Shown: piece by piece, positions 11,991 to 24,819 of the stretch
Position numbering within the stretch: the first letter of the stretch is position 1
Layout of the letters: the number at the start of each line of letters is the position of its first letter
NCBI GenBank assembly: GCA_015847255.1
Contig: JADLZK010011217.1
Location: forward strand, 1 to 64,000
Direction of reading: 5' to 3'
Source: Hyparrhenia diplandra
Lineage: Eukaryota > Streptophyta > Magnoliopsida > Poales > Poaceae
DNA: 64,000 bases
The notes under the pieces: model-generated
Seen by the model: only the letters and a program-made list of their open reading frames with translations
The model's database searches: none
What the model was told of the DNA's origin: nothing
Translations under genes and position numbers: made by a program

Positions 11991-12604
11991 CCCGATTAGC
12001 TTGTAGTGGCATTATATATCTCGCGCGTTTCGATGACTTTGAATGAATTATATACATATATACGGCTTTGTACTCGATTTTCTAGGCTACGAAAATGCAG
12101 AAAGTAAGCATACGCATCATGTGTTGTGCTTACTAGTGTATATGTCATCGACTTACGTGTGTAAAATACTACTTCTACAAAATATCAACTCACTTTAATG
12201 ATTAATTTCGATTTTATTTACATGACTAAGAGCCTGTTTGAAAAACAGAGAAGTGTAAAATATAGATGAGAGATCCTAATTCCTATCTTTTTCTAAGTTG
12301 ATTGGTGCGACACTGCCATACAACTCGTGGTACTATCATGACTTACTAGCCACCAGCTTCTCTATGGGTCATCATTGACTAAACTCACCACCAACTTTCA
12401 TACAAGTCTCTCACTCAATTGAAGGATCTCAAGCTCCACATCCAATTTCTACGGATTCTTTTTAAGTTCTTATGTGGTATTAAACCCTAAAAAACAATAT
12501 TAAAGAGCTTATCCACGTGCGCTTTATTCTAAAGAGAACTTAGACCTCACCCTAGGTGGTGGATCGTGTTTGTTACTATTCCTATTGATTTTATTAAGTT
12601 CCTC

Positions 12605-12990
12605 TGTGACATGACTCCACCAATCACAATGTCATTGTCCACTGGTGATCAGAATGCCTCAAAATTTCACCCATCAAGCCATAAAGATAGGGGCCATATC
12701 AATGCATATTGGTTCTAAGAGAATCTATTTAAGAAATAACAAAATCTTTAACGCCATATAAAGTTATAAAAACCCCTTCATTGCTATAAAAAAAGGTGTT
12801 GCTATCTATCTAAATTTCCCTATTGGTACCACACATATTAGAGTGTGTCACGACCGCACGATGTATTGCATCGGGCGGTGAGCTAACTTCAGGGGCTCAT
12901 GGCACTACGTGATGGGGATATGTGCAAGTCGCCTGTTTTGTTCGGTGTTGTGTGGAGGCTTGTGACGGCGACCCTAGGCACGTTGTGGAT
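12605..12990. repeat. Direct repeat, copy 1
   Basis: About 385 bases repeat at 13312-13700 with scattered substitutions and small indels. Shared words include GGGGCCATATCAATGCAT and GTATTGCATCGGGCGGTGAG. No TG...CA ends or coding capacity were found. It is probably a tandem duplication of an unknown repeat. Confidence 0.7.
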
Positions 12991-13311
12991 AGTCGACCCT
13001 CGCTCCATAGCAAGACCGATGGCAATGAGGATGACATCTTTGTCACTATGCTTCAAACTCGTATTTGCCTTCACGTATCGTTTTCATTGAATAGAAATGA
13101 CCTTACTTGGAGGTTCTTACCTCCTCGAATCACCATCGTCGAAAAGATCTTCTCCCTATATATTTTTATGAGTTCCTCTCGTGAGATTAAGCCCTAACAC
13201 GGAAATGACATTGTACACGGCATACCGCAATATTACATACTCCCCCTATGCTACTGGGATGAGCTCTAAGTTTGATCCCCTTCAATTTTGTCAGCAATTG
13301 TCACGTTGGAA

Positions 13312-13700
13312 TGTAACATGACTCCAACCATCACAATGTCCTTTGTCCACTTATGGTCAGAATGCCTCAAAATTTGACCCATCGAGTCATAGTGATAGGG
13401 GCCATATCAATGCATCTTGGTTCTAAGAGAATCTATTTAAAAATAACAAAATATTTAATGCCACTTAAAGTTATAAAAACCCCTTCATTGCTATAAAAAG
13501 GTGTTGTTATCTATCTAAATTTCCCTCTTAGTACCACACATATTAGAGTCAACTTCACGATCGCGCAATGTATTGCATCGGGCGGTGAGCGAACCAGGCT
13601 CATGGCATTGCGTGATGCGGATATGCGCAAGTCGCCTGCCTTGTTTGGTGTCGTGGTGGAGGCTTATGGCAGCGACCCTAGGCACGTGGTGGATGGTGAT
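13312..13700. repeat. Direct repeat, copy 2
   Basis: Partner of 12605-12990, about 710 bases further on. It lacks a few bases present in copy 1, for example two As in the CTATAAAAA run. Confidence 0.7.
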
Positions 13701-14008
13701 GCGGTATGAGAGCAATAAAATTGGGGAGTTGAAAGTGGACAATGAGCATTTAAGTTCCCACCTATTTTTTGTGTTTGAGTGAAATTTAGAATCTTTCGAT
13801 GAAAGGTAAAAATGATACTTGGACATAATATAAATTACACACATATATATATCTATATTTATTAAGGCAATATGTTTAGGCGTGACGAGCTACCTTTTAA
13901 ATCGACTAGGTAATACCTAAATGCGAAGAAAGTAGAAAAATTAAAAAGAAGAAAAGAACAAGAACAAAAAAACTAAGAAAACCCAAGCCTAGACCACCGA
14001 GCAGCCCA

Positions 14009-14017
14009 TATATATAG
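14009..14017 (+). promoter_or_regulatory. Candidate TATA box of RecQ gene
   Basis: TATATATAG is followed by a pyrimidine-rich leader. If it drives the RecQ gene, a non-coding first exon (about 14040-14480) would be joined by an intron ending at the AG before 15805. The donor candidate is GTAAAT at 14481. That leader would contain upstream ATGs. Confidence 0.4.
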
Positions 14018-15302
14018 GTTATAAGTTATAACCTTCCCTAACCCTTGCCGCCAGTCGCCCCCTCTCGCTCTCCGACGAGGCAACAACTGGTGGGCCGCCG
14101 CCGCCGATGCTGGTGCTGCTGCTTCTATCAGGTGCCGCCTCTTTCTATCTCTCTGCCCCCTCCGTTGACATCTGCATCCGGCACCTCTCCTCCGGTCCTC
14201 CCTGCCGCTTCCCCTCCCCTTATCCCATGCGGCCCCTGTTGTGGCCTGCTGCTGCCCCTCTCACATCACTAATTCTGCAGTTGGCCGGTGAGGAAGCTGC
14301 CATGGCCATGGGAGCCGATGGTGCGGAGATGGGAGTTTGGCCTTCCCAAACCCTGCTGGTCTTCCTCTGCTATTCCTCTTTCTTCTCCCTCGCCTCCTCT
14401 TTTTTTGCTTTGCTGGATTTTGGTCGTGGCGATGGGGACGCCCAGGATTTGGACGCCTAGGCGACGACTTGAAAACCATGGTAAATGTCATACATGGGAT
14501 CCCATTATACATATATCAAACATATACTCATTTTTTTTTCTCAAAATAATTGGGTATTCCCTTCCTGGGAATACCCATGCATCCAGGTGGATCCGCCCAT
14601 GCTTCTGTCCATAGTTATCAGTATTCATTGAAGTTCCACTGAAATTTAAGCAGACTCCATTTCTTTCATTTCCATTCCAATTAAATTATCTAATTGAATG
14701 AACTTCGTCCAAAACTCATATATTCATATCATCTCTCTAGTTGTCATGGAAATTAACAAATGGTGTAGCATTAAGTAAGAAGTTGAATTTATGCTGTCAC
14801 AACTACTTCAATTATTGAATAAATTATAACTATGTCATTTCACCATGAGTTTAAATTATTAAATTAATCTATTACGTTGTAGAGTTGACATGCCAATGTT
14901 TCAATTATCCTTGTTCTGACCTTTCGGCGATGTTGTTATGATGCAATGATGTTTCAATTACCCTCTACATTCACCTAAATTAATTTTGGTCCATAACCCT
15001 GCCCTAGTTAGATACATATTGGATCACTTGGATTTTATCCACATTATAGTACCACTTTGTTCATGTAATCTTCTGAACATTGCCTTGTCACCCAAATCAT
15101 GCCACCATTGATGGTGCTGAGCGTCCGAGACTATGCTCCATCGCTGGCTGATGGTAATAGCACTTATAAAGTTCAGGGCCTTGTGAGAATAAAAATAAAA
15201 ATAAAAATGGGTTTAGTGTAGTATTTTACCCTATCTTTATCTTTTTTGTTTTCTGCCTTTTTATGTTCTTTTTTATACTGTTTCATATGGGTTTCATCTC
15301 TA

Positions 15303-15353
15303 GCCTACCCCAACTAGCTTGGGACTAAAGGCTATGATGTTGTTGTTGTTGTT
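15303..15353 (+). mobile_element. SINE 3' end with (TTG)n tail
   Basis: CCTACCCCAACTAGCTTGGG followed by GACTAAAGGCTATGATG and five TTG units is a familiar grass SINE 3' end. The same end, reversed, occurs at 55738-55782. The 5' limit could not be placed. It lies in the upstream intron region of the RecQ gene. Confidence 0.55.
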
Positions 15354-15813
15354 AGTGTGGTATCAACTTGTTAAGGTGCCATCAATTGTACACAAGTCTC
15401 TGGCACATGTTTAAAGCCGGGAAGCAATAGCAGCGGGGTAAACTTGGGTGGTGTTAGGAAATCTGGGCAAAGAAGAAAGCTCAAACTGTGTAGTATTTTT
15501 TGGGTTACAGCCATCCAATTAGTACACCGCTATTATAGAATTGTTAAGCTAATGTCTTTGTGCTAAGTTGGTATCCAAACTTCAATGTAGTTATCTTGAA
15601 AAAATATCATATTTTTGTATGCAGGCCTTTGTATACATGGACATATGATATCAGCTACTTAATTACTTACTAACTAAATTTTAATTAGTTTCTGAGGAAA
15701 ACACCAAACTAAATTTTAATTAGCTTCTGAGGAAAACTCTTTTTAGGCCAGTGAAACCAAAAATAGTCCCATCATCTATTTTGTTTTCTATGGCATTTCT
15801 GCAGAAGTGAGAC

Positions 15814-18800
15814 ATGGAGGACGAAGAAAATGTTGAGGAGGAACTGTTGCTTGTGGAGTCAGAACTTGATGACATTCAAGGTATGATCACAATAATAATT
15901 GTAATGAATCATTCGCTACATTATCATTTCTTGATCCATAAACATTAAACAGTTGATAGCCATTAATTATTGATACATTCATATTTTTCTGTGACTATTC
16001 ATCTGCATCAGCTTCTTACTGAATTATTGTTTACATAGATGAATAGATGATAATGGACATGACAGTTCCTTTGTTTTTTACTTCCCTTTTCTTTGGTCAT
16101 GGATTAAATTAATGGACTCTGTGCCCTCCTTACAGAAGGTTTTATTTAACATCAAATGAACAGCAGCCAGGTTTTCTGGTCGTACTTTCTTAATTACACT
16201 TTTTGAATGCTACTGATATTTTAGTGGACAAGGAATGCTACTGTGCTAATTTTCGTTGTTCAAATGCATGCTTTCCAGGACAAATTAAAAGATTACTTGA
16301 TCGCCAAGAGGAGTTGTATGAGCGCCAGTCACAGTTAAAGGCTTTGCTGGAAGTATCACAAGTGTCCAGAAATAAATCAGATCACAAATCTTCAGTTACT
16401 CAGGAAGACTGGTCTGGGAGCTTCCCATGGGATTCTCAGGCTGATGATACCCGATTCAATATATTTGGCATCACATCATACCGGTCAAATCAACGAGAAG
16501 TAAGTTTATTGGAGAAATGGTCTGTTTTATAAATCGTTCTTTTTGGGCAATCCTAGGTATAATATAAAAGAAATATGCAAGTTTCTGTTTTATTTTTTGA
16601 ACCAAGTGTAATTCCTGAAATTGTTCCATTACTGAAAAAAGAGATGCCTGAGGTGTTAGGGTTATCTATGATCTTTACCCTCTGATTCCTCGAATATACC
16701 TATTCTTTTGGTTCTTTACATTGGTCCTTTGACTTCCATTCCTCCAATATCCCTGTTTACTTATATTGTTTCTATTTAGTGTTGATCCTACTTTACATCC
16801 ATATATGCTATATAACATTGGATAGTTTCCTTTTATTTGCATTCTCTTAAGTCATATTGTGCTTACAGATAATTAATGCAGTCATGAGTGGAAGAGATGT
16901 TCTGGTAATAATGGCTGCTGGTGGAGGGAAGAGCCTGTGTTACCAACTCCCAGCTGTACTCGTGATGGAATTGCATTGGTTGTCAGCCCTCTACTTTCTC
17001 TTATCCAGGACCAGGTTGTTAAGCTGTAAGCATCTTTTTTTTCTTGCCCTAACATGCTCATGCTCATTCTCGGAAAGTTATGCCATTCTAGGTCATGGGA
17101 CTGGCAGCTTTAGGTATACCAGCATACATGCTGACTTCAACTACCAACATGGAAGTTGAAAAGTTCATCTATAGGGCACTTGATAAAGGTGAAGGAGAGC
17201 TGAAGATATTATACGTAACACCAGAAAAGATATCAAAAAGTAAAAGGTTCATGTCCAAGGTTGAGAAATGCCATCATGCGGGACGTCTTTCTCTTGTTGC
17301 AGTAGATGTGAGTGATGATGGAACTTGTCTCTGTTAGTCCATATTTCCTGAAATTGTTCCACTCTGAAAATGCCTTTTTTCTGTTTCTTATGTGAGTCCC
17401 AAAATTTTGATATCTTCGAGCTATGCAAGATCAAGTTATTCCTTGCAGTTAATTTTTAGAAACATTAATTCGAAATTGTATCAGAATAATAAATTGTTTG
17501 CTTCATGACAAATCACCTTTTTGCTATTTGAGTTTGGACTACTTGTTTGTAGCTGTAGTTGCTTACAAATTCCATTGAAACACTAAGTTTCCTACTGATA
17601 CTAGAACCGATGGTAGCTAAAAGCAGCAAGCTTGCTATCATAATCACAAATTCCTAATCTGATCGCAGCTTTATCAACCCACATAAAAGTAATAATCATC
17701 GAAACTGTTCTTTTCACTGTCAACATTTTCAAGCTGTTTGTATTCTTTATTATACAGTATGTTTCCCATTGGGAGAAGACGCAAAGAACCTGTCAGTGAA
17801 TGAGCATATCTTGTGTTCTTTTCAAGTGCTATTTAATGTATCTGTATCTGTAGTGTATTCTGGAATCATTGTTATCATTTGCAAGTGACAGTTATCATGC
17901 AGGAAGCACATTGCTGTAGTCAATGGGGCCACGATTTCCGCCCAGACTACAAGAATCTTAGTATTTTAAAGATCCAATTTCCCAGTGTTCCCATGATAGC
18001 TCTAACTGTGAGTAATGAAGAAATCCTAATAGTATTCAAGTTTAGAAACAATAAAGTTGTGAACTAGCCAATACACTGCAGGCAACTGCAACAAGTAAAG
18101 TTCAAACAGATTTGATAGAGATGCTTCATATACCAAGATCGTCAAGTTTGTCAGCACAGTAAACAGGCCCAACCTCTTTTTATAAGGTAGTATGTCTTCC
18201 AAGTTTTGATATTTTCTTTTTTGTTCTTTATTTATAATTATGAGAAAGAATGCAATGGGGATAAAGAGGAAGTAATTATCTTCCTTATATTTATATAATT
18301 TCTTTACCCTGTAGGTGTATCGAAAATCACCAGTTGGAAAGGTTGTCATTGATGAGATCGCAAATTTTATAATTGAATCATACCCAAATAATGAATCTGG
18401 AATTGTGTATTGCTTTTCAAGGAAGGAATGCGAACAGGTAACGAACCATGAATCACGATGTTTCTGTTATTTGCTAAAATAATTGTATAAGTTTTGATAT
18501 CTATAACTGCTGCCTCCACACTGTGATCAAACTGAGCATAGATCATTGATTCAAAAATATATATTTTGGAACTTTGATCATGAGCAAAACAAATGTTCAT
18601 AAATTTCAATACTATATTGTTTTGGAATTTTCCGATTAAATAGTTAAAGCAAACATAGCTGATACAAACTATTCTCGCATCATGTCAATGATTTTCTGAA
18701 AGTATGTTCCATCTCCTTTTTGTTCACAAACGATGTTCCATCTCTTTTAGTGATAGAATAATATTTTTTTTTATATATATATTTGAATATTGTAATAATG

Positions 18801-20224
18801 TTTTTGCAGTATGCAATAGCACATGTCATATCAGTGTATAATTTAAAAAATTATGTTGAGTTTATGACTTTATATGCTACTCTTTTCTGATTAGTTTCCC
18901 CCTCGCAAACCAATATTCACCTACCCTTCGTAAATTATGTGTTTTTTGAGAAATAGGTTGCAAAAGAATTGCGTGATAGGGGTGTTTTGGCCGAGCATTA
19001 TCATGCTGATATGGATATTGTTGCTCGCGAGAAAATTCACATGCGGTATGTACAGAATTCCCCTTGTATGTTTTTTATTTCTCCAATACAACAGTTGTCC
19101 TGTTGCTCTGGGGAATGCCCTCAGTGTAACACAGTGTTTAAAAACATGGTGACAGCAATTGCTGTACAATGGCTGTATTCGGCATAGATGATCTAACTGC
19201 CCAGGCAGTGCTGGGTGGTTTTCATTTTTCAATGCTGCTTTGCTATCCTTGGTGGGTGGCAGGGGTGTCAGCTCCACAGCAGCTGGAGAGGTGCAGCTGC
19301 TAGGTAAAGGAAGCAATGAAGCAGTGGTATAAAGAAGGGGGTGGCAGTAGTAAAATGGAAGAGCCTATTGTCACCATTTAAATGGTGTATACTTAGGCTG
19401 GGTGAGCCAAAAGGTGAGGCCCTACTTAGTGAAGGAAACATAAGCCGTTTTTTTGGGTAAACCTTTCTTCCACTAGTTTATTTATTCAGACATTGCCACA
19501 TGCTTGTATTTCAGTGCTAGCATACCTTTTTCTAGTCTCTTCTCTCTTCGCATCCTGCTTTCTTCCCTTAATATGACTGGCATCCTTAATATTCAAAGGA
19601 TTGAGCACATGCTTGTGGTCATTATCTTATGCCAGTTCCAGGGAAGACATGGATTCAAACAAGAACTCTTTGTGACAGTCGTCTGGGATGCATAGGACTT
19701 GACAAAATGCTTAGGGAAGTGCTAGAAGGCTAATTTACGTACTAGTTTCACGGCAGTCACCTGTAGCCAACCACCTTCATTGCAACCTCCAAACTGCTGG
19801 ATTGCCTTTTTAGAGTCCCTGTTACTTGAAACTCCTTTTAGATTTTTTTGTCTTCCATAGTACGATCGGCATAACAAGCATCCTTGCTCATGTATTTTAC
19901 AGATTAATAGTATAGTATTATGATGAAGATTTTCTGTCAATTGCTCTTTGGTTTAGGCCTTTAGAGTTTAGACTTTATATTATATTTATGGTCATATATT
20001 AGAAAGTATGATTGCATGGAATCTAACGTGTCGTAGAAGCACTTCAGGGAGTCTTTAAAAAAATGTCAATGCCATAAAAAAGAATAAGTTAGGGAGTATT
20101 GAGCTGCTTTATTGCACAAGTTTTTTTTCGTAATTCAATGCCATGGGTTGGTACTGAGGTAATCCACATTATCTTTTAAACAGTTGGAGCAAAGGACAAT
20201 CACAGGTCATCGTTGGAACAGTAT

Positions 20225-20275
<51 letters not shown>

Positions 20276-23200
20276 TTGTGACTGCTTATATCTCTTTGGG
20301 TGGGTGGGTGGTGGTGGTTCTGTGCTACTGTCTCTAATAATATTTTTGTGTGCGTGGTGGACTATATAGGTGGCGTTTGGAATGGGAATCAACAAACCAG
20401 ATGGTGTGTTCAATCTCAGAGTTCGATCATTATGATTTCTTGTTGTCAGAATTCACTTGAATATGTGTATAATTAAGTTATATAGTATAGTGGAAACAGT
20501 ACCAGAATTCTTAAACCAGATTAAGGGCCTGGTTGGATTGTTGTCAAAAAAAAAAGGCCTGTTTGGATACAGATAGTGAGTTACTAGTTGGGGCTAAAAA
20601 TTAGCCCAAATTAGCTATGGTTAGCTAGGTAGTTGGCTAACAACTAGTTGGAGACTTGGATAAAAAATTAGCCCACCTATTAGCTCTCCTATTTGGATGT
20701 ACTAGAGCAAAGTTTTAGCTAGCTACTCCCTCCGTTCCAAATTATAAGTTCCATTTGACTTTTTTTGGTATATTCATTTTGCTATGCATCTAAGATATAA
20801 CATATGCCCAGGTACATAGCAAATTCTATGCAACAAAAAGCCAAAGCGACTTATATTTGGAACAAAAGAAGTAGTAGTTACCTCATGTATCCAAATAAGC
20901 CCTAATTTTGTCAGTAACATCTAATTTCTGCTATCACATGAGTAATGGTAGTATTTGTCATTGCTTTGTTGTCAATAAAGTATCTAAGAAATGTTTTTTT
21001 CCTTGTAGTTAGATTTGTGATTCATCATAGCCTTAGCAAGTCTATGGAGACATACTACCAGGTTTGTTAATGTCACATCTTCCTAGTTATTACACAGCAA
21101 AATATCTCTTCTAATAAGCTTGTCTGACTTCAGGAAAGTGGTCGGGCAGGGCGGGATGGACTACCTTCGGAGTGTGTTTTGTATTATCGACCTGGTGATG
21201 TTCCACGGCAGGCAAGACTAAATTTTCTGCTTTTCTCTCTGTAAGTTAGTTTTCATCACTATATGTGCTATGTATGTTTTCGATGAACAGAGTTCGATGG
21301 TTTTCTATGAAAACTGTGGCCTTCAAAATCTATATGACATTGTGCAATACTGTCAGGTAAGCTCCCATGTTTCTCAGAAATACTATGGCAAATCTTTAGA
21401 GTGTCTACTGAATTAGTATAAGGTCATCTTCTATTTGATTTTTTTTTCAAGTCCTTTGAACATGAAATTTATTTATGTTAGTCTCTTTGCTACAAACAAC
21501 TGTATATGCTACAAACAAATCAAGCCTTTCTTTCAATCACATACCAATAATACCAGTGAGGCTACCTATCTGGATAGTGATTGTACAACACTACTACACA
21601 GGTTGCTGTCACTGAAGTGGCAGCAACCGTGCTAAGTTGAACAGTATGAAGTTTTGATGTAATTCGAATTCTCCGAGTTCGCTAGATAGCATAGAAACCA
21701 TGGTAAACAACAGAAGGCTCAGTGGCTCTCAGGAATACAATCTCTCAACATAAGATATAGGACAATAGTTGGTCATGTAGTGGAAAACAAAATTGTGAAG
21801 GTCTTCTACAGTATACTCTCTTGATGCTGTAGGATTTTGACAACAGAAATTATATATCCCATATCCATACTGTTTGTACAGGAAAAAGCATCAAGTAAAA
21901 AGTAATGGACGGAATAACCGCTGTTGCAGGCCTTCAGTAGCATCGACAGACCCTCACTACAGTAAAGTTTGTTGGAGGTGAAGGGGCCTGTAGCCTAGTG
22001 GTTGCAGTGACCATAGTAGCACCCCAGCCCCTGGGTTCAGGCTGGGTAAAAAAAGGTCCCTCTGGTTCCCCTGGTCAGCATGGGTGAACCGACCTGTGGT
22101 AGGTGGGCCCTCATGTAAGGGGCGGATAGTGGGTTGAGTCTCAGAGCACGAGTTAAGGCCTAAACCATAGGGGATGACATTCCCTTGTATGACGGGGGCC
22201 CAGCTTTCGTGACCTTTCTCAGCTGGGCTCCAATTGAGCTCTTCCCCACCGCCAAGTTTTTTTAGAGCTTGTTGGAGCTGGTATTCTACTAATTTGGATG
22301 TGTATCTTAGAAAATGGCCTAAATAATGTCAAATAGTGGAAGTACTTCTAGCACAATTTGCATTTAAGAAAAAAATGATTTGAGTTGTTTCTGTAGTAAT
22401 GTTTTCTGTATAATCTGATCGGTATTTGTTTTCCCAGTCTAAGAGCTGTCGACGTGGTGCTTTCTTTCAGCATTTTGGAGAGGCTCTGCAGGACTGCAAT
22501 GGTATTTTCATGACACTTTATATTTCCCAGGAGTTAAACATTTAACTATCAATATTTACAGAATTTCCTTTTGCAGGAATGTGTGACAATTGTGCTTCTA
22601 GTATTGAGATCAAGGATATAGATGCCACATGTAAGATAATTTTGCCTTGTGTCGAAAATGACAATTAATGGACTACAATTTGAATTTTTTTCTTCTATTC
22701 TTTCTAATCATATTCCCACATTAATTTATGTCACTGTTGTTCAGGCCATACCAAAATTCTAGTTTCACTTCTACACGATTTGCAACTTAATGACCAAAGA
22801 GCTACACTGTTGCAGCTGGTGGATAAGTTCAAGGTGAAGTGGAAAGCATTAGGTATATCTCTTCTAGAGAATCTTTCAGGAGTATGTTGTGCTTAATGCC
22901 TATTAGGTGTTATACTGTTATGTCATTAGTTACCATCCAGAGGTCTGTTTGGTGTCCTAATGTAAACTGCATATGTTAAACAGGTCGCTCTAATCAAGCT
23001 GTTGATCTTAAAAGAGAAGAAACTGAGCAGTTGATAATACAGCTTATAGTTGACCGTGTTTTGGTATGTGCGTGCTGCAAATAGTGCCAAGTGAAATTTT
23101 TAGTGTATCTTGTTGCTCTATCACCTTATACAATATGACTAGGTAAGATTGTTTCTTGCAATTCCAGAAAGAAGAATTTCAACATACAGCATATTCTACC

Positions 23201-23815
23201 AATGCGTATGTTACATTAGGACCATTGTGGAAGCCAGCACTAGAAGGTAAAGTACTGGATCTTACTTGTAAAATACTATTGCCAACTGCTGATGGACTCC
23301 TTGGTCTTTGCAATGCAGGGAAGAGACCAGTGAAGCTTGAGATTGCTGTTTTGGGTTCTCAAGCTAGAGCTGGAGGTGGTGATGCCCCCAAAGGCACGAA
23401 ACGTAGCCGAATGAGCTATCTGGAGGCTAAACTTGATGAACTGCGCAGGGAGTTGTCGCCCCTCTAGTACCGGGGCATAAGCATATTGCCCCATGCAGTT
23501 CTCTCCACTCAGCAGATTTCGCTCCTGAGCTCCCAGAAACCAACCACTGAGGCTGAGGTGAGGTGTTTGTCATCTCCTTACATTGCAAGCGAACAGTCTT
23601 TTAGACCTAACATAACATGATTTGGGTTCCATCTAAATCCTAACCAGCTAGAGAAGGTCATTGGGAAGGTGAAGACCGAGAAGTATGGCAGCAGGATAAT
23701 TGAGCTGATGCGGTCCCATATCACCGATCCAGGAGCTGGCAATGGATCTGACGCTAAGCGGAGGCCCAAAAAAGATAAGGACGTTGTCTGTGTCGACAGT
23801 AGCGACGAGGAATAG
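15814..23815 (+). CDS. RECQL2: RecQ-family DNA helicase, RECQL2-like
   Basis: Twenty coding exons can be placed with consistent phases: 15814-15880, 16279-16499, 16869-17014, 17092-17307, 17903-18007, 18082-18186, 18315-18437, 18957-19045, 20184-20220, 20370-20403, 21009-21061, 21134-21211, 21291-21356, 22438-22501, 22577-22630, 22745-22852, 22984-23063, 23168-23246, 23319-23557 and 23648-23815. They give about 710 residues, the usual size of plant RECQL2, an ATP-dependent 3'-5' helicase related to the WRN helicase core that acts in DNA repair and recombination in the nucleus. An N-terminal coiled coil (RLLDRQEELYERQSQLKALL) precedes Walker A (AAGGGKS, Lys117). DEAH is split over exons 4 and 5. 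GTVAFGMGINKPD and YYQESGRAGRDGLPSEC are motifs V and VI, and CNGMCDNC belongs to the zinc-binding module. The tail ends VVCVDSSDEE. Five one-base indels, all in repeated bases (16958-16961, 18147-18149, 18177-18181, 23459-23462, 23472-23475), break the frame as written. Intron 12 is GC-AG. Confidence 0.93.
20227..20277 (+). repeat. (CT)n microsatellite
   Basis: About 24 CT units begin six bases inside intron 9 of the RecQ gene, directly after the donor GTATGT. A GGTGG-rich stretch follows at about 20300. Confidence 0.95.
20525..20902. mobile_element. Tourist-like MITE in RecQ intron 10
   Basis: Left end GGGCCTGGTTGGAT and right end ATCCAAATAAGCCC are imperfect inverted repeats. TAA duplications at 20522-20524 and 20903-20905 flank them. 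A second copy of the left end follows a short A-run at 20556. A Stowaway-type MITE is nested inside. Confidence 0.65.
20726..20872. mobile_element. Stowaway MITE nested in Tourist element
   Basis: CTCCCTCCGTTCCAAATTAT at the left pairs with ATATTTGGAACAAAAGAAG at the right. TA borders lie on both sides. No coding capacity. Confidence 0.7.
21978..22265 (+). mobile_element. tRNA-derived SINE in RecQ intron 13
   Basis: The 5' part has a pol III A-box-like word (GTAGCCTAGTGGTTGCAG) and a B-box-like word (CTGGGTTCAGGCTGG). The element ends in a T-run. A 12-base target duplication with one mismatch flanks it (AGTTTGTTGGAG at 21966-21977, AGCTTGTTGGAG at 22266-22277). It lies in the sense orientation of the host gene. 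Confidence 0.75.
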
Positions 23816-24587
23816 CATTATAGTATGCTTCTACAGCCATTAGGATGCATCGTTGTTTTATTTTTGCACATGTATTGGGCAGTTTTCCTGTGCTTCCTGC
23901 CGTTGCATACAATACAGACGGTGGGATAATTGAATGGCTTGCCAGTAACAAGTGGCCATGTCAGTGTATTGCCAGGACATGTAGGCAAAATGCTGTGATT
24001 GAGCATTTGCTTTTCGTATTGTGGAGGATATCAACTAGCGTAGCAGTTGCGGTATACTGCCTTTTTCACTTTGCTTCCTTCTCTTAATTCATTAGTGCTC
24101 TTGCTTCGTTGAAAAAAAAAAAAGCAAAGAAAGAAAAAGTTATAAATAGTCTTGTGCTGAAATGAAAAGAAACCCTGCCAACGGCAATCAAAGTGTTGGC
24201 GGTCTTGTCGGCCACGGCTGATCTGACGAAGACGTTGGGTAAATGTTGTACACATCTGCTGCTGAAATGAAATGTAGCATGGAACTGTCTAGGCGGCAGA
24301 TCACACATCGATGGTGCACGGCGCAAGTTTACACATCTGATGGTACACGACGCAAGTGTGCAGGTTTCCGTCTAGTGCTGAGTTTATAGGTACCATGAAT
24401 GATTATACCATTTTATGTTTACTTGCATGAAGGAGTAAATTATAATAATTAAATTTAAAGTGGATGATGTGGCATATTAATGAGTACAAATAAATTTATG
24501 TTAGTGGATGATGTACACTTTGGATGATGTGGCATATAATGAGTACATATAAATGTATGTTAGTGGATGATGCAACGTATTGATATA

Positions 24588-24819
24588 CTCCCTCCGTCCC
24601 TATTTGATCGTCGGCGTCGGTTTTGTGCTATAAGTTTGACTCGATTTGTATAAAATACATCAACATTTATATCTCTAAATAAATTTATTAAAAAACTAGA
24701 CGAAAAAGATCTTTCCGATGATACTAATTACTTAGCATAAATATTTATATATTTTAATATATAATTGCCGGTATTAGTTTCGGGAAGCGAGAACGACAAA
24801 CATTTAGAGACGGAGGGAG
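24588..24819. mobile_element. Stowaway-type MITE
   Basis: The left end CTCCCTCCGTCCCTATTTG and right end AGAGACGGAGGGAG are inverted repeats. TA precedes the left end; the right border reads CA, a worn duplication. The interior is AT-rich. Confidence 0.75.

Noticed and set aside
14107..14460. 118-codon frame with a hydrophobic start upstream of the RecQ gene
   Set aside because: It lies in the probable untranslated leader exon. There is no family match and the frame is not continuous with the helicase.
21983..22040. Possible tRNA gene on the plus strand
   Set aside because: The B box is degenerate and the sequence continues as a 288-base SINE flanked by a target duplication.
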